Source: an uncultured Paracoccaceae bacterium (lineage in GTDB: Bacteria > Pseudomonadota > Alphaproteobacteria > Rhodobacterales > Rhodobacteraceae). Taken from it: a DNA stretch of 64,000 bases. Position numbers and translations under genes: made by a program. The DNA lies in contig CANLDN010000003.1 of the NCBI GenBank assembly GCA_947489445.1, positions 1 to 64,000 of the forward strand, written 5' to 3'. Below the pieces are notes generated by a model, which did not search any database, had not been told where the DNA came from, and saw only the letters and a program-made list of their open reading frames with translations. Of this stretch, positions 16,087-24,689 are shown in pieces; the stretch's first letter is position 1, and every line of letters starts with the position of its first letter.

Positions 16087-16798
16087 AGATCCTCATATGC
16101 GGCGGGCGGGCGTCATTGTCGGGGTGCTTTTCATCATCGCGACCGCATTGCTGTTTCTGGGAGAGATGTTCTACAAACAGTTCCTTGATGCACCCGAAGT
16201 GTTGACCATAGCCGCACAGAACAAACCCGTAATCGTGTCGGGTTTGATGATCGAGCTGATCTGTATACTCGCTATGCCCCTGATTGGGGCGTTCATTTAT
16301 CCAGTTCTGCGCCGCATCAGCACCGGCTTGGCGCTCACCTATTTCTTCTTCCGGTCGCTTGAAGCAGTTATCCTCACCAATGTCGCGCTAACGAACAAAT
16401 TTGCTTTGCTTTCTCTTAGCGAGGCGCAGCTTGCAAGGGCTGACCCGGCCATAGCCGAAGCCGCAGTGATGCTGATCCGGGCGCAAAACCTCTGGGGTGA
16501 TACGGCGGGGATACTTTACAACATCATCTTCGCGCTAGGTGCCCTGTGCCTTTACGGAACACTTTTCCACGCACGGTTGATCCCCCGCTGGATTTCGCTG
16601 TGGGGGTTGATCGCGATTGCAATTCTATTGGTGATTGTTGGCGCCGCAATCTTCTATCCTTTGCCGTCATGGGCCCCGTTGCTGATTGTGCCGATCGGGG
16701 TGCAGGAAATGGTCATGGCGCTTTGGTTCATCTTCCGAGGTTTCGATTTTCAGACAATCGACGTTGTGCATCAACGCACTACAGAGATCCCATCATGA
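16076..16798 (+). CDS. DUF4386 family polytopic membrane protein, paralogue
   Basis: 240 residues with six or seven hydrophobic segments, including AGVIVGVLFIIATALLFLGE, VSGLMIELICILAMPLIGA and ISLWGLIAIAILLVIVGAAI. YPVLRRISTGLALTYFFFRS and QEMVMALWFIFRGFD are shared in outline with the preceding paralogue (FYPVLRR-like and NEMALALWLLIRGLD). Such pairs are likely tandem duplicates. Function unknown. Its stop overlaps the MDR start by 4 bases. Confidence 0.8.
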   Translation: MQPEDPHMRRAGVIVGVLFIIATALLFLGEMFYKQFLDAPEVLTIAAQNKPVIVSGLMIELICILAMPLIGAFIYPVLRRISTGLALTYFFFRSLEAVILTNVALTNKFALLSLSEAQLARADPAIAEAAVMLIRAQNLWGDTAGILYNIIFALGALCLYGTLFHARLIPRWISLWGLIAIAILLVIVGAAIFYPLPSWAPLLIVPIGVQEMVMALWFIFRGFDFQTIDVVHQRTTEIPS

Positions 16799-17835
16799 CC
16801 GGTCCAGACGCCCACCGCATCATCGTTCCACGACGTGGCGGGCCAGAGGTGCTGCAATGGGTGACGATGAACATGCCAGAACCCGCACCGGGTGAAGTGC
16901 TTGTGCGGGTCGAGGCGGCGGGTGTTTCGGCCTACGACGTCATGTTGCGCGGTCATTGGTTTCCAGGCCTGCCGCCCTTGCCCTATACGCCAGGCGAGGA
17001 TTTCGTCGGTATCGTTGATCAGCTGGGTGCAGGTGTTACGGGCTTGGACGTAGGCCAACGGGTCGGTGGCTGGACCTTTGGCGACGCTGGTGCCTATGCC
17101 GAATATCTCTGTCGTCCGGCAGCTGATCTGGTGCCTGTGCCTGGAGGGCTTGATCCTGCAACAGCCTGTGCGCTGATCGTCAATTACCTCACGGCAAGCC
17201 TCGCTCTGGACCAGGCGTCAAAGGTCTGCAAAGGTGAGCAGTTGCTTGTGCAGGGTGCAGGTGGTGGCTTGGGAAGCGCGATCCTGCAATTAGGCCGCGA
17301 AGCCGGGGTGCAAACCTTTGGCTGTGACGCAACCAGCAAACAGGCGCAGATCCGGGCGGATGGTGCCCAACCGATCGATTACCAGTCCGAGCAAGTGGTG
17401 GCGCGCACACGCGCATTAACGAACGGCGGTGCCGATGTGGCGATTGACCTTATTGGTGGCGCACTGCAGCTACTGCGATCCTGGCGAGCGCTGCGCCCGG
17501 GCGGCAGGCTTTTGATGCTGGGCATGGCGGGCACACTCAAATCCGGCACGTGGATTATTGCGCCAAGCCTTCTTCTGATTGGGGTCTTCTCGGCCTGGCC
17601 GGGAGGGCGGCATATCACCAAAGGCCCCGGAATGGAAAACTACCCCCGAGAACATCCCCGTTGGTACCAGGACACGCTATCCGGGTTCTTTGATATTGCC
17701 ATCGCAGGGCGACTGACGCCGCACATTGCGCACAAGCTGCCACTGCAAGACGCAGCAAAGGCACATGCGATGCTCGAACGCGGAGAGGTTTCTGGGAAGA
17801 TTGTTTTGCTGACGCGCGAAAGCGCCTTGGACTAA
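16795..17835 (+). CDS. MDR-family (quinone oxidoreductase-like) NAD(P)H oxidoreductase
   Basis: 346 residues of the medium-chain dehydrogenase/reductase superfamily. It has a GroES-like N-terminal domain (GEVLVRVEAAGVSAYDVMLR, YTPGEDFVGIV) and a Rossmann domain with LLVQGAGGGLGSAILQLGRE (AxxGxxG type). The catalytic zinc cysteine and histidine are absent, as in the quinone reductase branch. The end (HKLPLQDAAKAHAMLERGEV, then SGKIVLL) is a complete MDR tail. Translation probably couples to the upstream DUF4386 gene (ATGA). The physiological substrate cannot be read from sequence. Confidence 0.85.
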   Translation: MTGPDAHRIIVPRRGGPEVLQWVTMNMPEPAPGEVLVRVEAAGVSAYDVMLRGHWFPGLPPLPYTPGEDFVGIVDQLGAGVTGLDVGQRVGGWTFGDAGAYAEYLCRPAADLVPVPGGLDPATACALIVNYLTASLALDQASKVCKGEQLLVQGAGGGLGSAILQLGREAGVQTFGCDATSKQAQIRADGAQPIDYQSEQVVARTRALTNGGADVAIDLIGGALQLLRSWRALRPGGRLLMLGMAGTLKSGTWIIAPSLLLIGVFSAWPGGRHITKGPGMENYPREHPRWYQDTLSGFFDIAIAGRLTPHIAHKLPLQDAAKAHAMLERGEVSGKIVLLTRESALD

Positions 17836-17854
17836 ACGCAGAAAGGGGAACGAC

Positions 17855-18547
17855 ATGGATATTGAATGCCAAACAACCGCCCGATTGGGCGGCTTCGCGG
17901 GCATATTGGGTAGCGCGTTGCTGCTTGGCGTATTTGCGTTCCTTGCAGTCTTTGTTGGGCTGGATACACTTGACGCACAGGCCGCCTTGGACCGTTATCC
18001 AGCCATCCGCTGGGCGCGTATTATCGAAAACACAGCCTATCTTTTTGCTCTGGCCCTCTGGGCGCTGCATTCGGTTGCACTGTTTTTCATCTTGCGGGCG
18101 GACAGTCCCGGCCCGACGCTCGCTGCGATGGTTATGTCGGTGCTTGGCCTCACTATCCTCGCCGTCGGAGCAATTCCGCACACGGCCGAAACCGTCATTT
18201 CCGATCTTTATCATGCACCCGATACCGCACCAGAAATGATGCCTGTCCTAATTGTCGCATGGGAGGTCAGCCTTGGATGGGTAGATACGTTCGTTGTTAC
18301 GGGGATTGTGCTGACACCGGTTGGACTATTGCTCTATGGAATTGCCATGTTGCGGTCGGCAGACGTCGGATCGTGGGCGGGTTGGGTCAGTATCTTCTTT
18401 GCCGCGGCAGGGCTTTATGCCGCCGTCGCAGGATTGATTAAAGAAGGCGATATCGTCGGCGTGGGCATCTTTGCCTTAGTGTTTTTTCACGTTGTCATTG
18501 GCTTCGTTTCACTGCGACTGCCTCAGGCCAGCCTGCATCATGCCTGA
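17855..18547 (+). CDS. DUF4386-like polytopic membrane protein (third of the cluster)
   Basis: 230 residues with about seven hydrophobic segments (LLLGVFAFLAVFVGLD, IENTAYLFALALWALHSVAL, VMSVLGLTILAVGAI, VVTGIVLTPVGLLLYGIAML, WVSIFFAAAGLYAAVAG, FALVFFHVVIGFVSLRL). The layout resembles the two DUF4386 proteins upstream, though the sequence is more distant. It starts 19 bases after the MDR stop with a GAAAGGGG site. The 3-prime end overlaps the opposite-strand remnant of another MDR. Confidence 0.75.
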   Translation: MDIECQTTARLGGFAGILGSALLLGVFAFLAVFVGLDTLDAQAALDRYPAIRWARIIENTAYLFALALWALHSVALFFILRADSPGPTLAAMVMSVLGLTILAVGAIPHTAETVISDLYHAPDTAPEMMPVLIVAWEVSLGWVDTFVVTGIVLTPVGLLLYGIAMLRSADVGSWAGWVSIFFAAAGLYAAVAGLIKEGDIVGVGIFALVFFHVVIGFVSLRLPQASLHHA

Positions 18548-18665
18548 GCAAACTCCACCACGACATTGCCGGCCTTATGGCCGCTGCCGACATGGGCGTG
18601 GGCCAGCGTGATATGATCAATGGGATAAACCCGATCAATCATTGGCGCGCGCGCCTTGCGCGGCC
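18538..18665 (-). pseudogene. C-terminal remnant of a second MDR oxidoreductase
   Basis: Read on the minus strand, the last roughly 40 codons give PRKARAPMIDRVYPIDHIT, then LAHAHVGSGHKAGNVVVEF, AQA and a stop at 18538-18540. This is a textbook C-terminus of a zinc-type MDR dehydrogenase (IDRVYPxDxIxxAH, GHKxGNVV). Upstream of it no frame restores the rest of the gene before the FAD enzyme's stop at 18783. It is therefore a truncated fragment, and it is different in sequence from the intact MDR at 16795-17835. Confidence 0.75.
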
Positions 18666-18782
18666 ATAGCCGTCGTCGCGGAGGGTTGCGATGGTCATAT
18701 CGTCGGCATCGTCAATATGATCTTGTGCTTTAGGGGCGGCTCCATAGCGTTATCTTCCTTGACGGGACCGTAGGCTGGGCGA

Positions 18783-20336
18783 TCATCCTTTGAGCTGCTT
18801 AAAAATGCGCCGATCAACGCTGGCCGCGCAAAGAATCCCGCCCCATAGAGCGCCTTGAATGCCTTGGCTGACGACGTCCTGCCCAGAGAGATAAAGCCCC
18901 TCAATTGGCGTCTTGGCATTGAGTGCATCACTCAATACGCGCTCTGGCGTCCCGTCCAGACCGTAGAATCGGCCTTCGTGGTGACCGGTGATAGCGGCAG
19001 TCGCCAGGGGCGTTGAAAGTTCACGAAACACCACAAGTTCAGCGAGGTCGGGGAAGTTCGCTTTGAATAGCGCGAACATCTTGTCCTCAACTTGTTTTTT
19101 GAAGGCTTTGTATTCTGCGCCCCGCTCGCCCGAGGGAAGGTTCGCCCAGCGGGCGACGCTGCTCCAATCTGTCCAGACGACCATTTCACCCGCATATTTC
19201 TGCTTCGGGCCGGGGTCATGGCTTGGGTCCTTCAGAGATGCAAACGAGACGAAAAACCCGGGCGGATTGCCATCTGGTGCTTTCGCCCAAGTCGCGTCGA
19301 TCTCTCCTTCCGGATAAAACCAATGGTTTGACCGGGTGGCTCCGGCCCCTTCCACGTCGCCTTCAAAGCCCATGAACAGGCTAAAATGCGCAATGGAGCC
19401 AGGCAGCGCTTGTATTTCGCTGATCCAGTCTTCGGGGCCGCAGCCTTCAGGTAGCAAATTGTTGAGCGTCTCGCGCGCACCGATATTGGATATAACAACA
19501 TCTGAATAGATGTCTTCACCGTCGGATGTGCGCACCCCGACGACCTTGTCGCCCTCAAACAAAAGCGTTTCGACCGTCACTGCGGCGCGCGCCTCTCCGC
19601 CCGCTTGCGTGATCGTCGGTATCAGATGTTCGGCAAAGGCGCTGCCGCCACCCACCGGATACCAGGCACCACTTTCCAGATAACAGCCGCAGATCAGAGC
19701 ATGCATGCCAAAGCTTGCCTTGTGGGGGCGGCCTCCGTGGTCACCCCATTGCGCGGTGAATACTGCGGCAAGGTCCGGATTTTGCGTGATGCTGTCTACT
19801 ACCTCCTGCGTCGTGCGCTTGCACCATTTGTCGATGGCACGGTGGTTCCACCATTCAATCATTTGGCCCACAAAGTCCGGCATGGCACGGGTTGATGCCA
19901 TCGTGTACATTATGTCCCGCCCTTCCCGAAGTGCTGCAATCCACGCCTCAATTGCCTCGGCCTCATCGGGGAAACGATCTTTCAGATCGCGTTCCTGCGC
20001 TTCAAAGGGCCGCGACAACGCAAGCGGTGGGGTGTCCGCAAGATGCAGGTTGTCATAAACCGCGCCCATGGGTTCGAATTCCATGGGAGTGTACGTCAGC
20101 CAGTCGATCATTCCCCGCTCACGGTCATCGGGGGCGACGCAGCCGAGATAATGAATACCAACGTCCCAAGAGAAACCTTCGCGAGAGAAGCTGTGCGTGA
20201 GACCGCCCAATGTCTTGTACTGCTCCAAGAGCAATACTTTATGGCCCATTTTCGCCAGTGCCGCCCCGGCTGTCATGCCGCCCATACCGGAGCCGATTAC
20301 AATCGCATCCCATGTCTGTTGTTTGCTTTTAGCCAT
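18783..20336 (-). CDS. FAD-dependent oxidoreductase, RetSat/CrtISO-like (phytoene-desaturase superfamily)
   Basis: 517 residues. The N-terminal dinucleotide motif is AIVIGSGMGGMTAGAALAKM, followed by VLLLEQYKTLGGLTHSFSR. The middle (GGGSAFAEHLIPTITQAGGE) and C-terminal end (GLYLSGQDVVSQGIQGALWG) are conserved in carotenoid isomerase/desaturase and all-trans-retinol 13,14-reductase-like proteins. No carotenoid pathway genes are close, so a lipid or other polyene substrate is possible. ATG 20336 gives MAKSKQQTW; an in-frame TTG at 20351 is less likely. It is 11 bases downstream of the small 2TM gene on the same strand. Confidence 0.87.
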   Translation of the reverse strand: MAKSKQQTWDAIVIGSGMGGMTAGAALAKMGHKVLLLEQYKTLGGLTHSFSREGFSWDVGIHYLGCVAPDDRERGMIDWLTYTPMEFEPMGAVYDNLHLADTPPLALSRPFEAQERDLKDRFPDEAEAIEAWIAALREGRDIMYTMASTRAMPDFVGQMIEWWNHRAIDKWCKRTTQEVVDSITQNPDLAAVFTAQWGDHGGRPHKASFGMHALICGCYLESGAWYPVGGGSAFAEHLIPTITQAGGEARAAVTVETLLFEGDKVVGVRTSDGEDIYSDVVISNIGARETLNNLLPEGCGPEDWISEIQALPGSIAHFSLFMGFEGDVEGAGATRSNHWFYPEGEIDATWAKAPDGNPPGFFVSFASLKDPSHDPGPKQKYAGEMVVWTDWSSVARWANLPSGERGAEYKAFKKQVEDKMFALFKANFPDLAELVVFRELSTPLATAAITGHHEGRFYGLDGTPERVLSDALNAKTPIEGLYLSGQDVVSQGIQGALWGGILCAASVDRRIFKQLKG

Positions 20337-20347
20337 CGCAACCACCC

Positions 20348-20623
20348 TCAAGATTGTGTGCGGGACTTGTTCATCTCTTTTTCAATCATCCTGTCGGTGA
20401 CGCCGAACCGACCCGGCAATACGAAAACCACAAAGGCGTGAATGACTACGGCGGACCCCCAACCCAGCATTGGCCAGTGGAACCAGATTGTGCCGGGTGA
20501 GTATAAGAGATCAATGGCCGCAAGAAGGGCGATGACAGCCACATAAACCGACAGATGTGTGTAGAAACCCATCTTGGCTTCAACGCGCTTTTTGGCTGAT
20601 TGATATGCTTCGGTATTTTCCAT
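20348..20623 (-). CDS. Small 2TM-domain protein
   Basis: 91 residues with a charged N-terminus (YQSAKKRVEAKMGFYTHLSV), two membrane spans (YVAVIALLAAIDLLY and MLGWGSAVVIHAFVVFVL) and a basic tail. This matches the 2TM domain family found with histidine kinases and as stand-alone proteins. It precedes the FAD enzyme on the same strand with an 11-base gap, so they probably form one operon. It may dock the oxidoreductase to the membrane (inference). Confidence 0.8.
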   Translation of the reverse strand: MENTEAYQSAKKRVEAKMGFYTHLSVYVAVIALLAAIDLLYSPGTIWFHWPMLGWGSAVVIHAFVVFVLPGRFGVTDRMIEKEMNKSRTQS

Positions 20624-20685
20624 AGCTCGTCTCCCTTAAAACAGTGCGAATGGATCGGGTTTAGCAAGGGAAGGCGTAGTCAGGA

Positions 20686-20699
20686 TTGACCAAAGTCAA
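20686..20699. promoter_or_regulatory. Perfect Fnr/Crp-type box between the divergent 2TM-FAD operon and nitroreductase
   Basis: TTGAC-CAAA-GTCAA is a perfect match to the alphaproteobacterial Fnr (FnrL-type) consensus TTGAY-N4-RTCAA, and the dyad extends to ATTGAC/GTCAAT. It is centred about 70 bases from both divergent start codons. Oxygen- or redox-responsive control of both sides is the natural reading. Dnr/Nnr relatives recognise similar sites, so the exact regulator is not settled. Confidence 0.7.
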
Positions 20700-20762
20700 T
20701 TCCTAAGCGGCTGACATAGCTAGCTTCGCAATCTAAAGCGCAATAGAAAATGGAGCGGTGCG

Positions 20763-21569
20763 ATGCCAGCGACAGAAAACCCACTAAGTGAAATGGGCGG
20801 TCTGCAAAACGTTGTTGTCACAAAGGATGAGCGGCCAAATCCTTCGTTCCTGAATTCCGCTTTGCCCGGATTCAAAAAGACCGTTCAGGGCCGTCGTGCA
20901 ATTCGGATTTTCGACGGTGTCCCGCTGCCCCAGGATGTCATGCGCGATTGCTTGCAGGACGCAATACTGGCGCCAAGCTCTTCAAACCTGCAATGCTATG
21001 AACTTTATTGGTTGCGCGATGATGAATTGAAAAAGCGCATGGCGCTGCTGTGCCTTAACCAACCGGCGGCGACAACGGCGGGCGATCTTATCGTGGTGGT
21101 ATCGCGTGGAGATCAGTGGCAATCGCATCTGCGGAAATTGACCAACATCATGACGGACAACGGCAAAAGGCCGATGGCTGAGCCTGTGCGCGACTACTAC
21201 GAAAATACGATCCCAATGTTGATGAAAACCGACCGCTTTGGCGTGCACAACCTCATCCGCCGCATCATTTTTTGGTACAAAGGGCGAAGTGAGCCGACAG
21301 TCAACGGGCCTGTCAAACGCTGCGATCACCGGGTCTACGGTCATATTCAAGCAAGTCTGGCAGCCGAAAATCTGATGCTTTCACTGGCCGCGCATGGTTA
21401 CGAGTCTTGTCCGATGGGCGGGATCGACAAGCGCGGTATTCAAGAACTGCTTGGACTGCCATCAACGGCTGAGGTCACGATGGTCATCGGCGTGGGTACG
21501 GGAAAGCCAGAAGGTCTTTTTAGTGCCCGTATCAGGTTGCCCTACAGCGATCTGATCAAAGAGATTTAG
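20763..21569 (+). CDS. Nitroreductase family protein
   Basis: 268 residues. FMN-binding features of the nitroreductase fold are clear: GRRAIRIFDG at the N-terminus (Arg motif), AILAPSSSNLQCYELYWL, and the later AAENLMLSLAAHGYESCPMG with LGLPSTAEVTMVIGVG. These flavoenzymes reduce nitro groups, quinones or other acceptors; the physiological substrate is unknown. It is divergent from the 2TM-FAD operon across a perfect Fnr-type box, so it may be induced at low oxygen. ATG 20763 is supported by an upstream GGAG site. Confidence 0.88.
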   Translation: MPATENPLSEMGGLQNVVVTKDERPNPSFLNSALPGFKKTVQGRRAIRIFDGVPLPQDVMRDCLQDAILAPSSSNLQCYELYWLRDDELKKRMALLCLNQPAATTAGDLIVVVSRGDQWQSHLRKLTNIMTDNGKRPMAEPVRDYYENTIPMLMKTDRFGVHNLIRRIIFWYKGRSEPTVNGPVKRCDHRVYGHIQASLAAENLMLSLAAHGYESCPMGGIDKRGIQELLGLPSTAEVTMVIGVGTGKPEGLFSARIRLPYSDLIKEI

Positions 21570-21633
21570 GCGATAGTTTCGTAGGCAGTCGCATGGTTGC
21601 GACGTTAGTCGATCATTGAAAGTACTCGCTTGG

Positions 21634-22686
21634 TCAAACACCCCAGCCGTCGGATTGCATTTCGCGCAGCCGACTGGCGGTTCGTTCGAATTCAAACGTG
21701 CCTTCGCCTTCGAGATACAGCATCTCTGGCTGGGCGGCAGCGGAACAAATCAACCGTACCTTGGCCTCGTAAAGCGCATCAATCAGGGTAACGAAACGTT
21801 TGGCTTCGTTGAAATTGGTGCGCGACAGGGCCGGGATATCTTCGAGGATCAGAACCCGCACCGCATCCGCGAGCGCCAGATAATCGGCCGCCCCGAGCGG
21901 TTTGCCGCAGAGGTCAAAGAACTTTGCCTTGGCCACCCCGTTGTGAAAGCAGGGCAATGTAACCTCGCGCCCCTTTACATGCAGCGTCAAAGGTTCGGAC
22001 CGCCCCCCGCTGAGGTCGTGCCAGGCTTGTGCAATGGCGGTGCGTGCCTCAGCATCTATCGGGCTGAAATAGCTGGGCGTGCCTGCCAATCTGTCTTGCC
22101 GGTAGTCGGTTGGACTGCTGAGTTCGTGGATCACCATGTGGTGCTTGAGCAAGTCTATGAACGGCAAGAACAGCTGCCTGTTCAGCCCGTCCTTATAAAG
22201 GTCATCGGGGGGGCGGTTGGATGTCGTAACAACGACGACGCCTGCGGCGAAAAGAGCTTCGAACAATCTACCCACGATCATAGCGTCGGTGATGTCAGAG
22301 ATTTGCATCTCATCAAAGGCCAGAAAGCGAACGTCGCCTGCGAGTTTTGCGGCGACCGGTGCGATCGCGTCATCCACACCTTTTTTGCGGGCTGCGTTCA
22401 TTTCGCTGTGCACCCATTGCATGAAGGCATGGAAATGCCGCCGCTGCTTGGGCGCATCGACATGATCATAAAGCAGGTCCATCAGCATGGATTTGCCACG
22501 CCCGACCCCGCCCCACATGTAAAGCCCGGGGATTGGCGGCGGTGCCTTGCGGAAAAGCCCCTTTTTGATTGGCTCTGCAAGGGCCGCGCGCACCCGCTCC
22601 AGTTCTGGCAGAACGGCGCGTTGTGCGTCGTCACTGGTTAACGTACCGGCCTTGATGGCGGTTTCATATGCCTCTTGCACTGTCAT
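21634..22686 (-). CDS. zapE: Cell division protein ZapE (AFG1-like ATPase)
   Basis: 350 residues, typical of ZapE. The P-loop is GLYMWGGVGRGKSMLMDLL, the Walker B/ATPase segment is VRFLAFDEMQISDITDAMI, and sensor-like VVTTSNRPPDDLYKDGL follows. The C-terminal ADAVRVLILEDIPAL and NEAKRFVTLIDALYEAKVRL are AFG1 signatures. In other bacteria ZapE associates with the FtsZ ring and the inner membrane under stress. It stands alone, facing the nitroreductase gene tail to tail. Confidence 0.95.
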   Translation of the reverse strand: MTVQEAYETAIKAGTLTSDDAQRAVLPELERVRAALAEPIKKGLFRKAPPPIPGLYMWGGVGRGKSMLMDLLYDHVDAPKQRRHFHAFMQWVHSEMNAARKKGVDDAIAPVAAKLAGDVRFLAFDEMQISDITDAMIVGRLFEALFAAGVVVVTTSNRPPDDLYKDGLNRQLFLPFIDLLKHHMVIHELSSPTDYRQDRLAGTPSYFSPIDAEARTAIAQAWHDLSGGRSEPLTLHVKGREVTLPCFHNGVAKAKFFDLCGKPLGAADYLALADAVRVLILEDIPALSRTNFNEAKRFVTLIDALYEAKVRLICSAAAQPEMLYLEGEGTFEFERTASRLREMQSDGWGV

Positions 22687-22735
22687 CAGGCTTGGATAGC
22701 GTGGGGGCGTTGCGTTGGAAAGTCAGGATGATGCG

Positions 22736-23224
22736 ATGGTGCCCCGCCCGGCCATGATAGATGATGCAAGCATGCTGGCCCGTATCCATGTGCAGGCCTG
22801 GCAAGAGGCTTATAGGGGTCTGCTGCCCGCCGCCGAGATTGCTGGGCGTACCTATGAGAAGCGTCAGTTTCTCTGGGCGCGGATCCTGTCGAAGGATCAT
22901 TCCCGCGTCTGGGTCATCGACGATCTGGGCTTCGCCCAGTTTGGCCCCCAGCGCGAAGGTGTCTGGGGTGCGCGGGGTTATACCGAAGAACTATATGCAA
23001 TGTATCTGATCCGCGATGGCTACGGTCAAGGCCGTCCATTGCTGGAGGCTGCGTTTGGCCCCAAGGGTCGCCCCTTTACTGCGTGCGTGCTGGACGACAA
23101 TGCCCGCGCCTGTGCGTTTTATGAAAAATCTGGTGGTGCATGTTTGCAGACCCGGGACGAGATGGTCGGCGCAACGCCAGTAGTCGAACGTGTGTATGGC
23201 TGGATGGGCCGCCCGTTTCGCTGA
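22736..23224 (+). CDS. GNAT family N-acetyltransferase
   Basis: About 162 residues. The N-terminal motif RPAMIDDASMLARIHVQAW and YRGLLPAAE are common in RimI-like GNATs. ELYAMYLIRDGYGQGRPLLE matches motif A, although the usual RxxGxG loop reads RDGYGQG, and the C-terminal LDDNARACAFYEKSGG is a GNAT motif B. The ATG at 22736 follows an AGGA site. It is close to, and divergent from, zapE. The acceptor substrate is unknown. Confidence 0.83.
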   Translation: MVPRPAMIDDASMLARIHVQAWQEAYRGLLPAAEIAGRTYEKRQFLWARILSKDHSRVWVIDDLGFAQFGPQREGVWGARGYTEELYAMYLIRDGYGQGRPLLEAAFGPKGRPFTACVLDDNARACAFYEKSGGACLQTRDEMVGATPVVERVYGWMGRPFR

Positions 23225-23242
23225 CGGTTTCCATCACGGATT

Positions 23243-24544
23243 GTGAAGGCTGGCATCACAAGGCCGCTGATTGACAATATCAGCCAGGCAGCCCCAAGTG
23301 ATGCAATGGAACATCGTGCCCCACTGATCACCCCGGTCCTTGTTGCCGGGTGCATTATTATCATGACCGGCTTTGCGATCCGGGCCTCGTTTGGCGTGTT
23401 CCAGATACCCATCGCGACCGAGTTTAGCTGGCTGCGGTCTGATTTCAGCCTCGCGATTGCCATTCAAAACCTGGCTTGGGGGATCGGACAGCCGATTTTC
23501 GGGGCGATTGCTGAAAAGATCGGGGACCGTAAGGCAATCATCATCGGGGCGGTGTTTTATGCACTGGGCCTGCTGCTGTCAGCCGGGGCGACGACACCGC
23601 TGGCGCATCAGTTTTATGAAATACTGGTCGGCTTCGGGATCGCCGGGACTGGCTTTGGTGTGATCCTGGCGGTTGTGGGGCGCGCCGCATCTGATGAAAA
23701 CCGGTCGATGGCGCTGGCCATTGCCACGGCGGCGGGATCGGCAGGCCAGGTATTTGGTGCGCCGCTGGCGGAGTATCTGCTGGGCTTCATGAGCTGGCAG
23801 ATGACCTTTGTCACCTTTGCAGGACTTATCTTATCGGTATTGCTGGTTCTTCCGATGATGCGTAGCCCGATACCTGCCAGCAAGGCCGCTTTGGAAGAAA
23901 GCATGGGCACCGTCATCATGCGTGCCTTCAAGGACCCGTCTTATACCCTGATTTTTCTGGGGTTCTTTTCCTGCGGGTATCAATTGGCGTTTGTCACTGC
24001 CCATTTCCCCGCATTGGTGACAGAGATGTGCGGCCCGATTGACCAAGGCGGTATGCTGGCCGGTCTGGGTATTACAACCACAAGTGCGCTGGGGGCTGTG
24101 GCGATATCGCTGATCGGCCTTGCGAACATTGGGGGAACGCTTTTGGCGGGGTGGGCCGGAAAACGCTATTCAAAGAAATATTTACTGGCAGGTATTTACA
24201 CCGGTCGGACGATCATTGCCGCGGCATTCATTCTTACCCCGATTACGCCTGCGACCGTGATCCTCTTTTCGGTCGCCATGGGTAGTCTTTGGCTGGCGAC
24301 TGTACCCCTGACATCGGGGCTGGTCGCGCATCTTTACGGGTTGCGCTACATGGGAACGCTGTACGGAATTGTCTTTTTTTCCCATCAGCTTGGGTCTTTT
24401 CTGGGTGTTTGGTTGGGTGGCGCGCTTTACGATATGTACGGCACCTATACACATGTGTGGTGGGTTGGTGTTGCGATTGGTGCGTTCAGCGCGATTGTCC
24501 ATTTACCCATTCGTGAAAACCGCCCGGTTTCGGCGACTGCCTGA
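23243..24544 (+). CDS. MFS transporter (oxalate/formate antiporter-like)
   Basis: About 433 residues with twelve predicted membrane segments. The cytoplasmic loop after TM2 reads AEKIGDRKAIIIG, the MFS motif A-like RxGxR element. Other segments include GVFQIPIATEFSW and YGTLYGIVFFSHQLGSFLGV, resembling monocarboxylate and oxalate/formate-type members. The substrate is not predictable. The start is uncertain: GTG 23243 opens the longest frame and ATG 23306 gives MEHRAPLITPV, which begins right before TM1; both have weak ribosome sites. Confidence 0.87.
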   Translation: MKAGITRPLIDNISQAAPSDAMEHRAPLITPVLVAGCIIIMTGFAIRASFGVFQIPIATEFSWLRSDFSLAIAIQNLAWGIGQPIFGAIAEKIGDRKAIIIGAVFYALGLLLSAGATTPLAHQFYEILVGFGIAGTGFGVILAVVGRAASDENRSMALAIATAAGSAGQVFGAPLAEYLLGFMSWQMTFVTFAGLILSVLLVLPMMRSPIPASKAALEESMGTVIMRAFKDPSYTLIFLGFFSCGYQLAFVTAHFPALVTEMCGPIDQGGMLAGLGITTTSALGAVAISLIGLANIGGTLLAGWAGKRYSKKYLLAGIYTGRTIIAAAFILTPITPATVILFSVAMGSLWLATVPLTSGLVAHLYGLRYMGTLYGIVFFSHQLGSFLGVWLGGALYDMYGTYTHVWWVGVAIGAFSAIVHLPIRENRPVSATA

Positions 24545-24689
24545 GCCATTAAGATAAAATTTGAATAGTAATTAAGACGAGTATTTTGGAACAAAAAGGA
24601 AGTTGGATGAAACAAGCGCCTCACCATTAAGAAACTCGTTACCAACTGCACCCTAGGTTGCATCAAAGCGATATATAGGGAGCGGCGTG

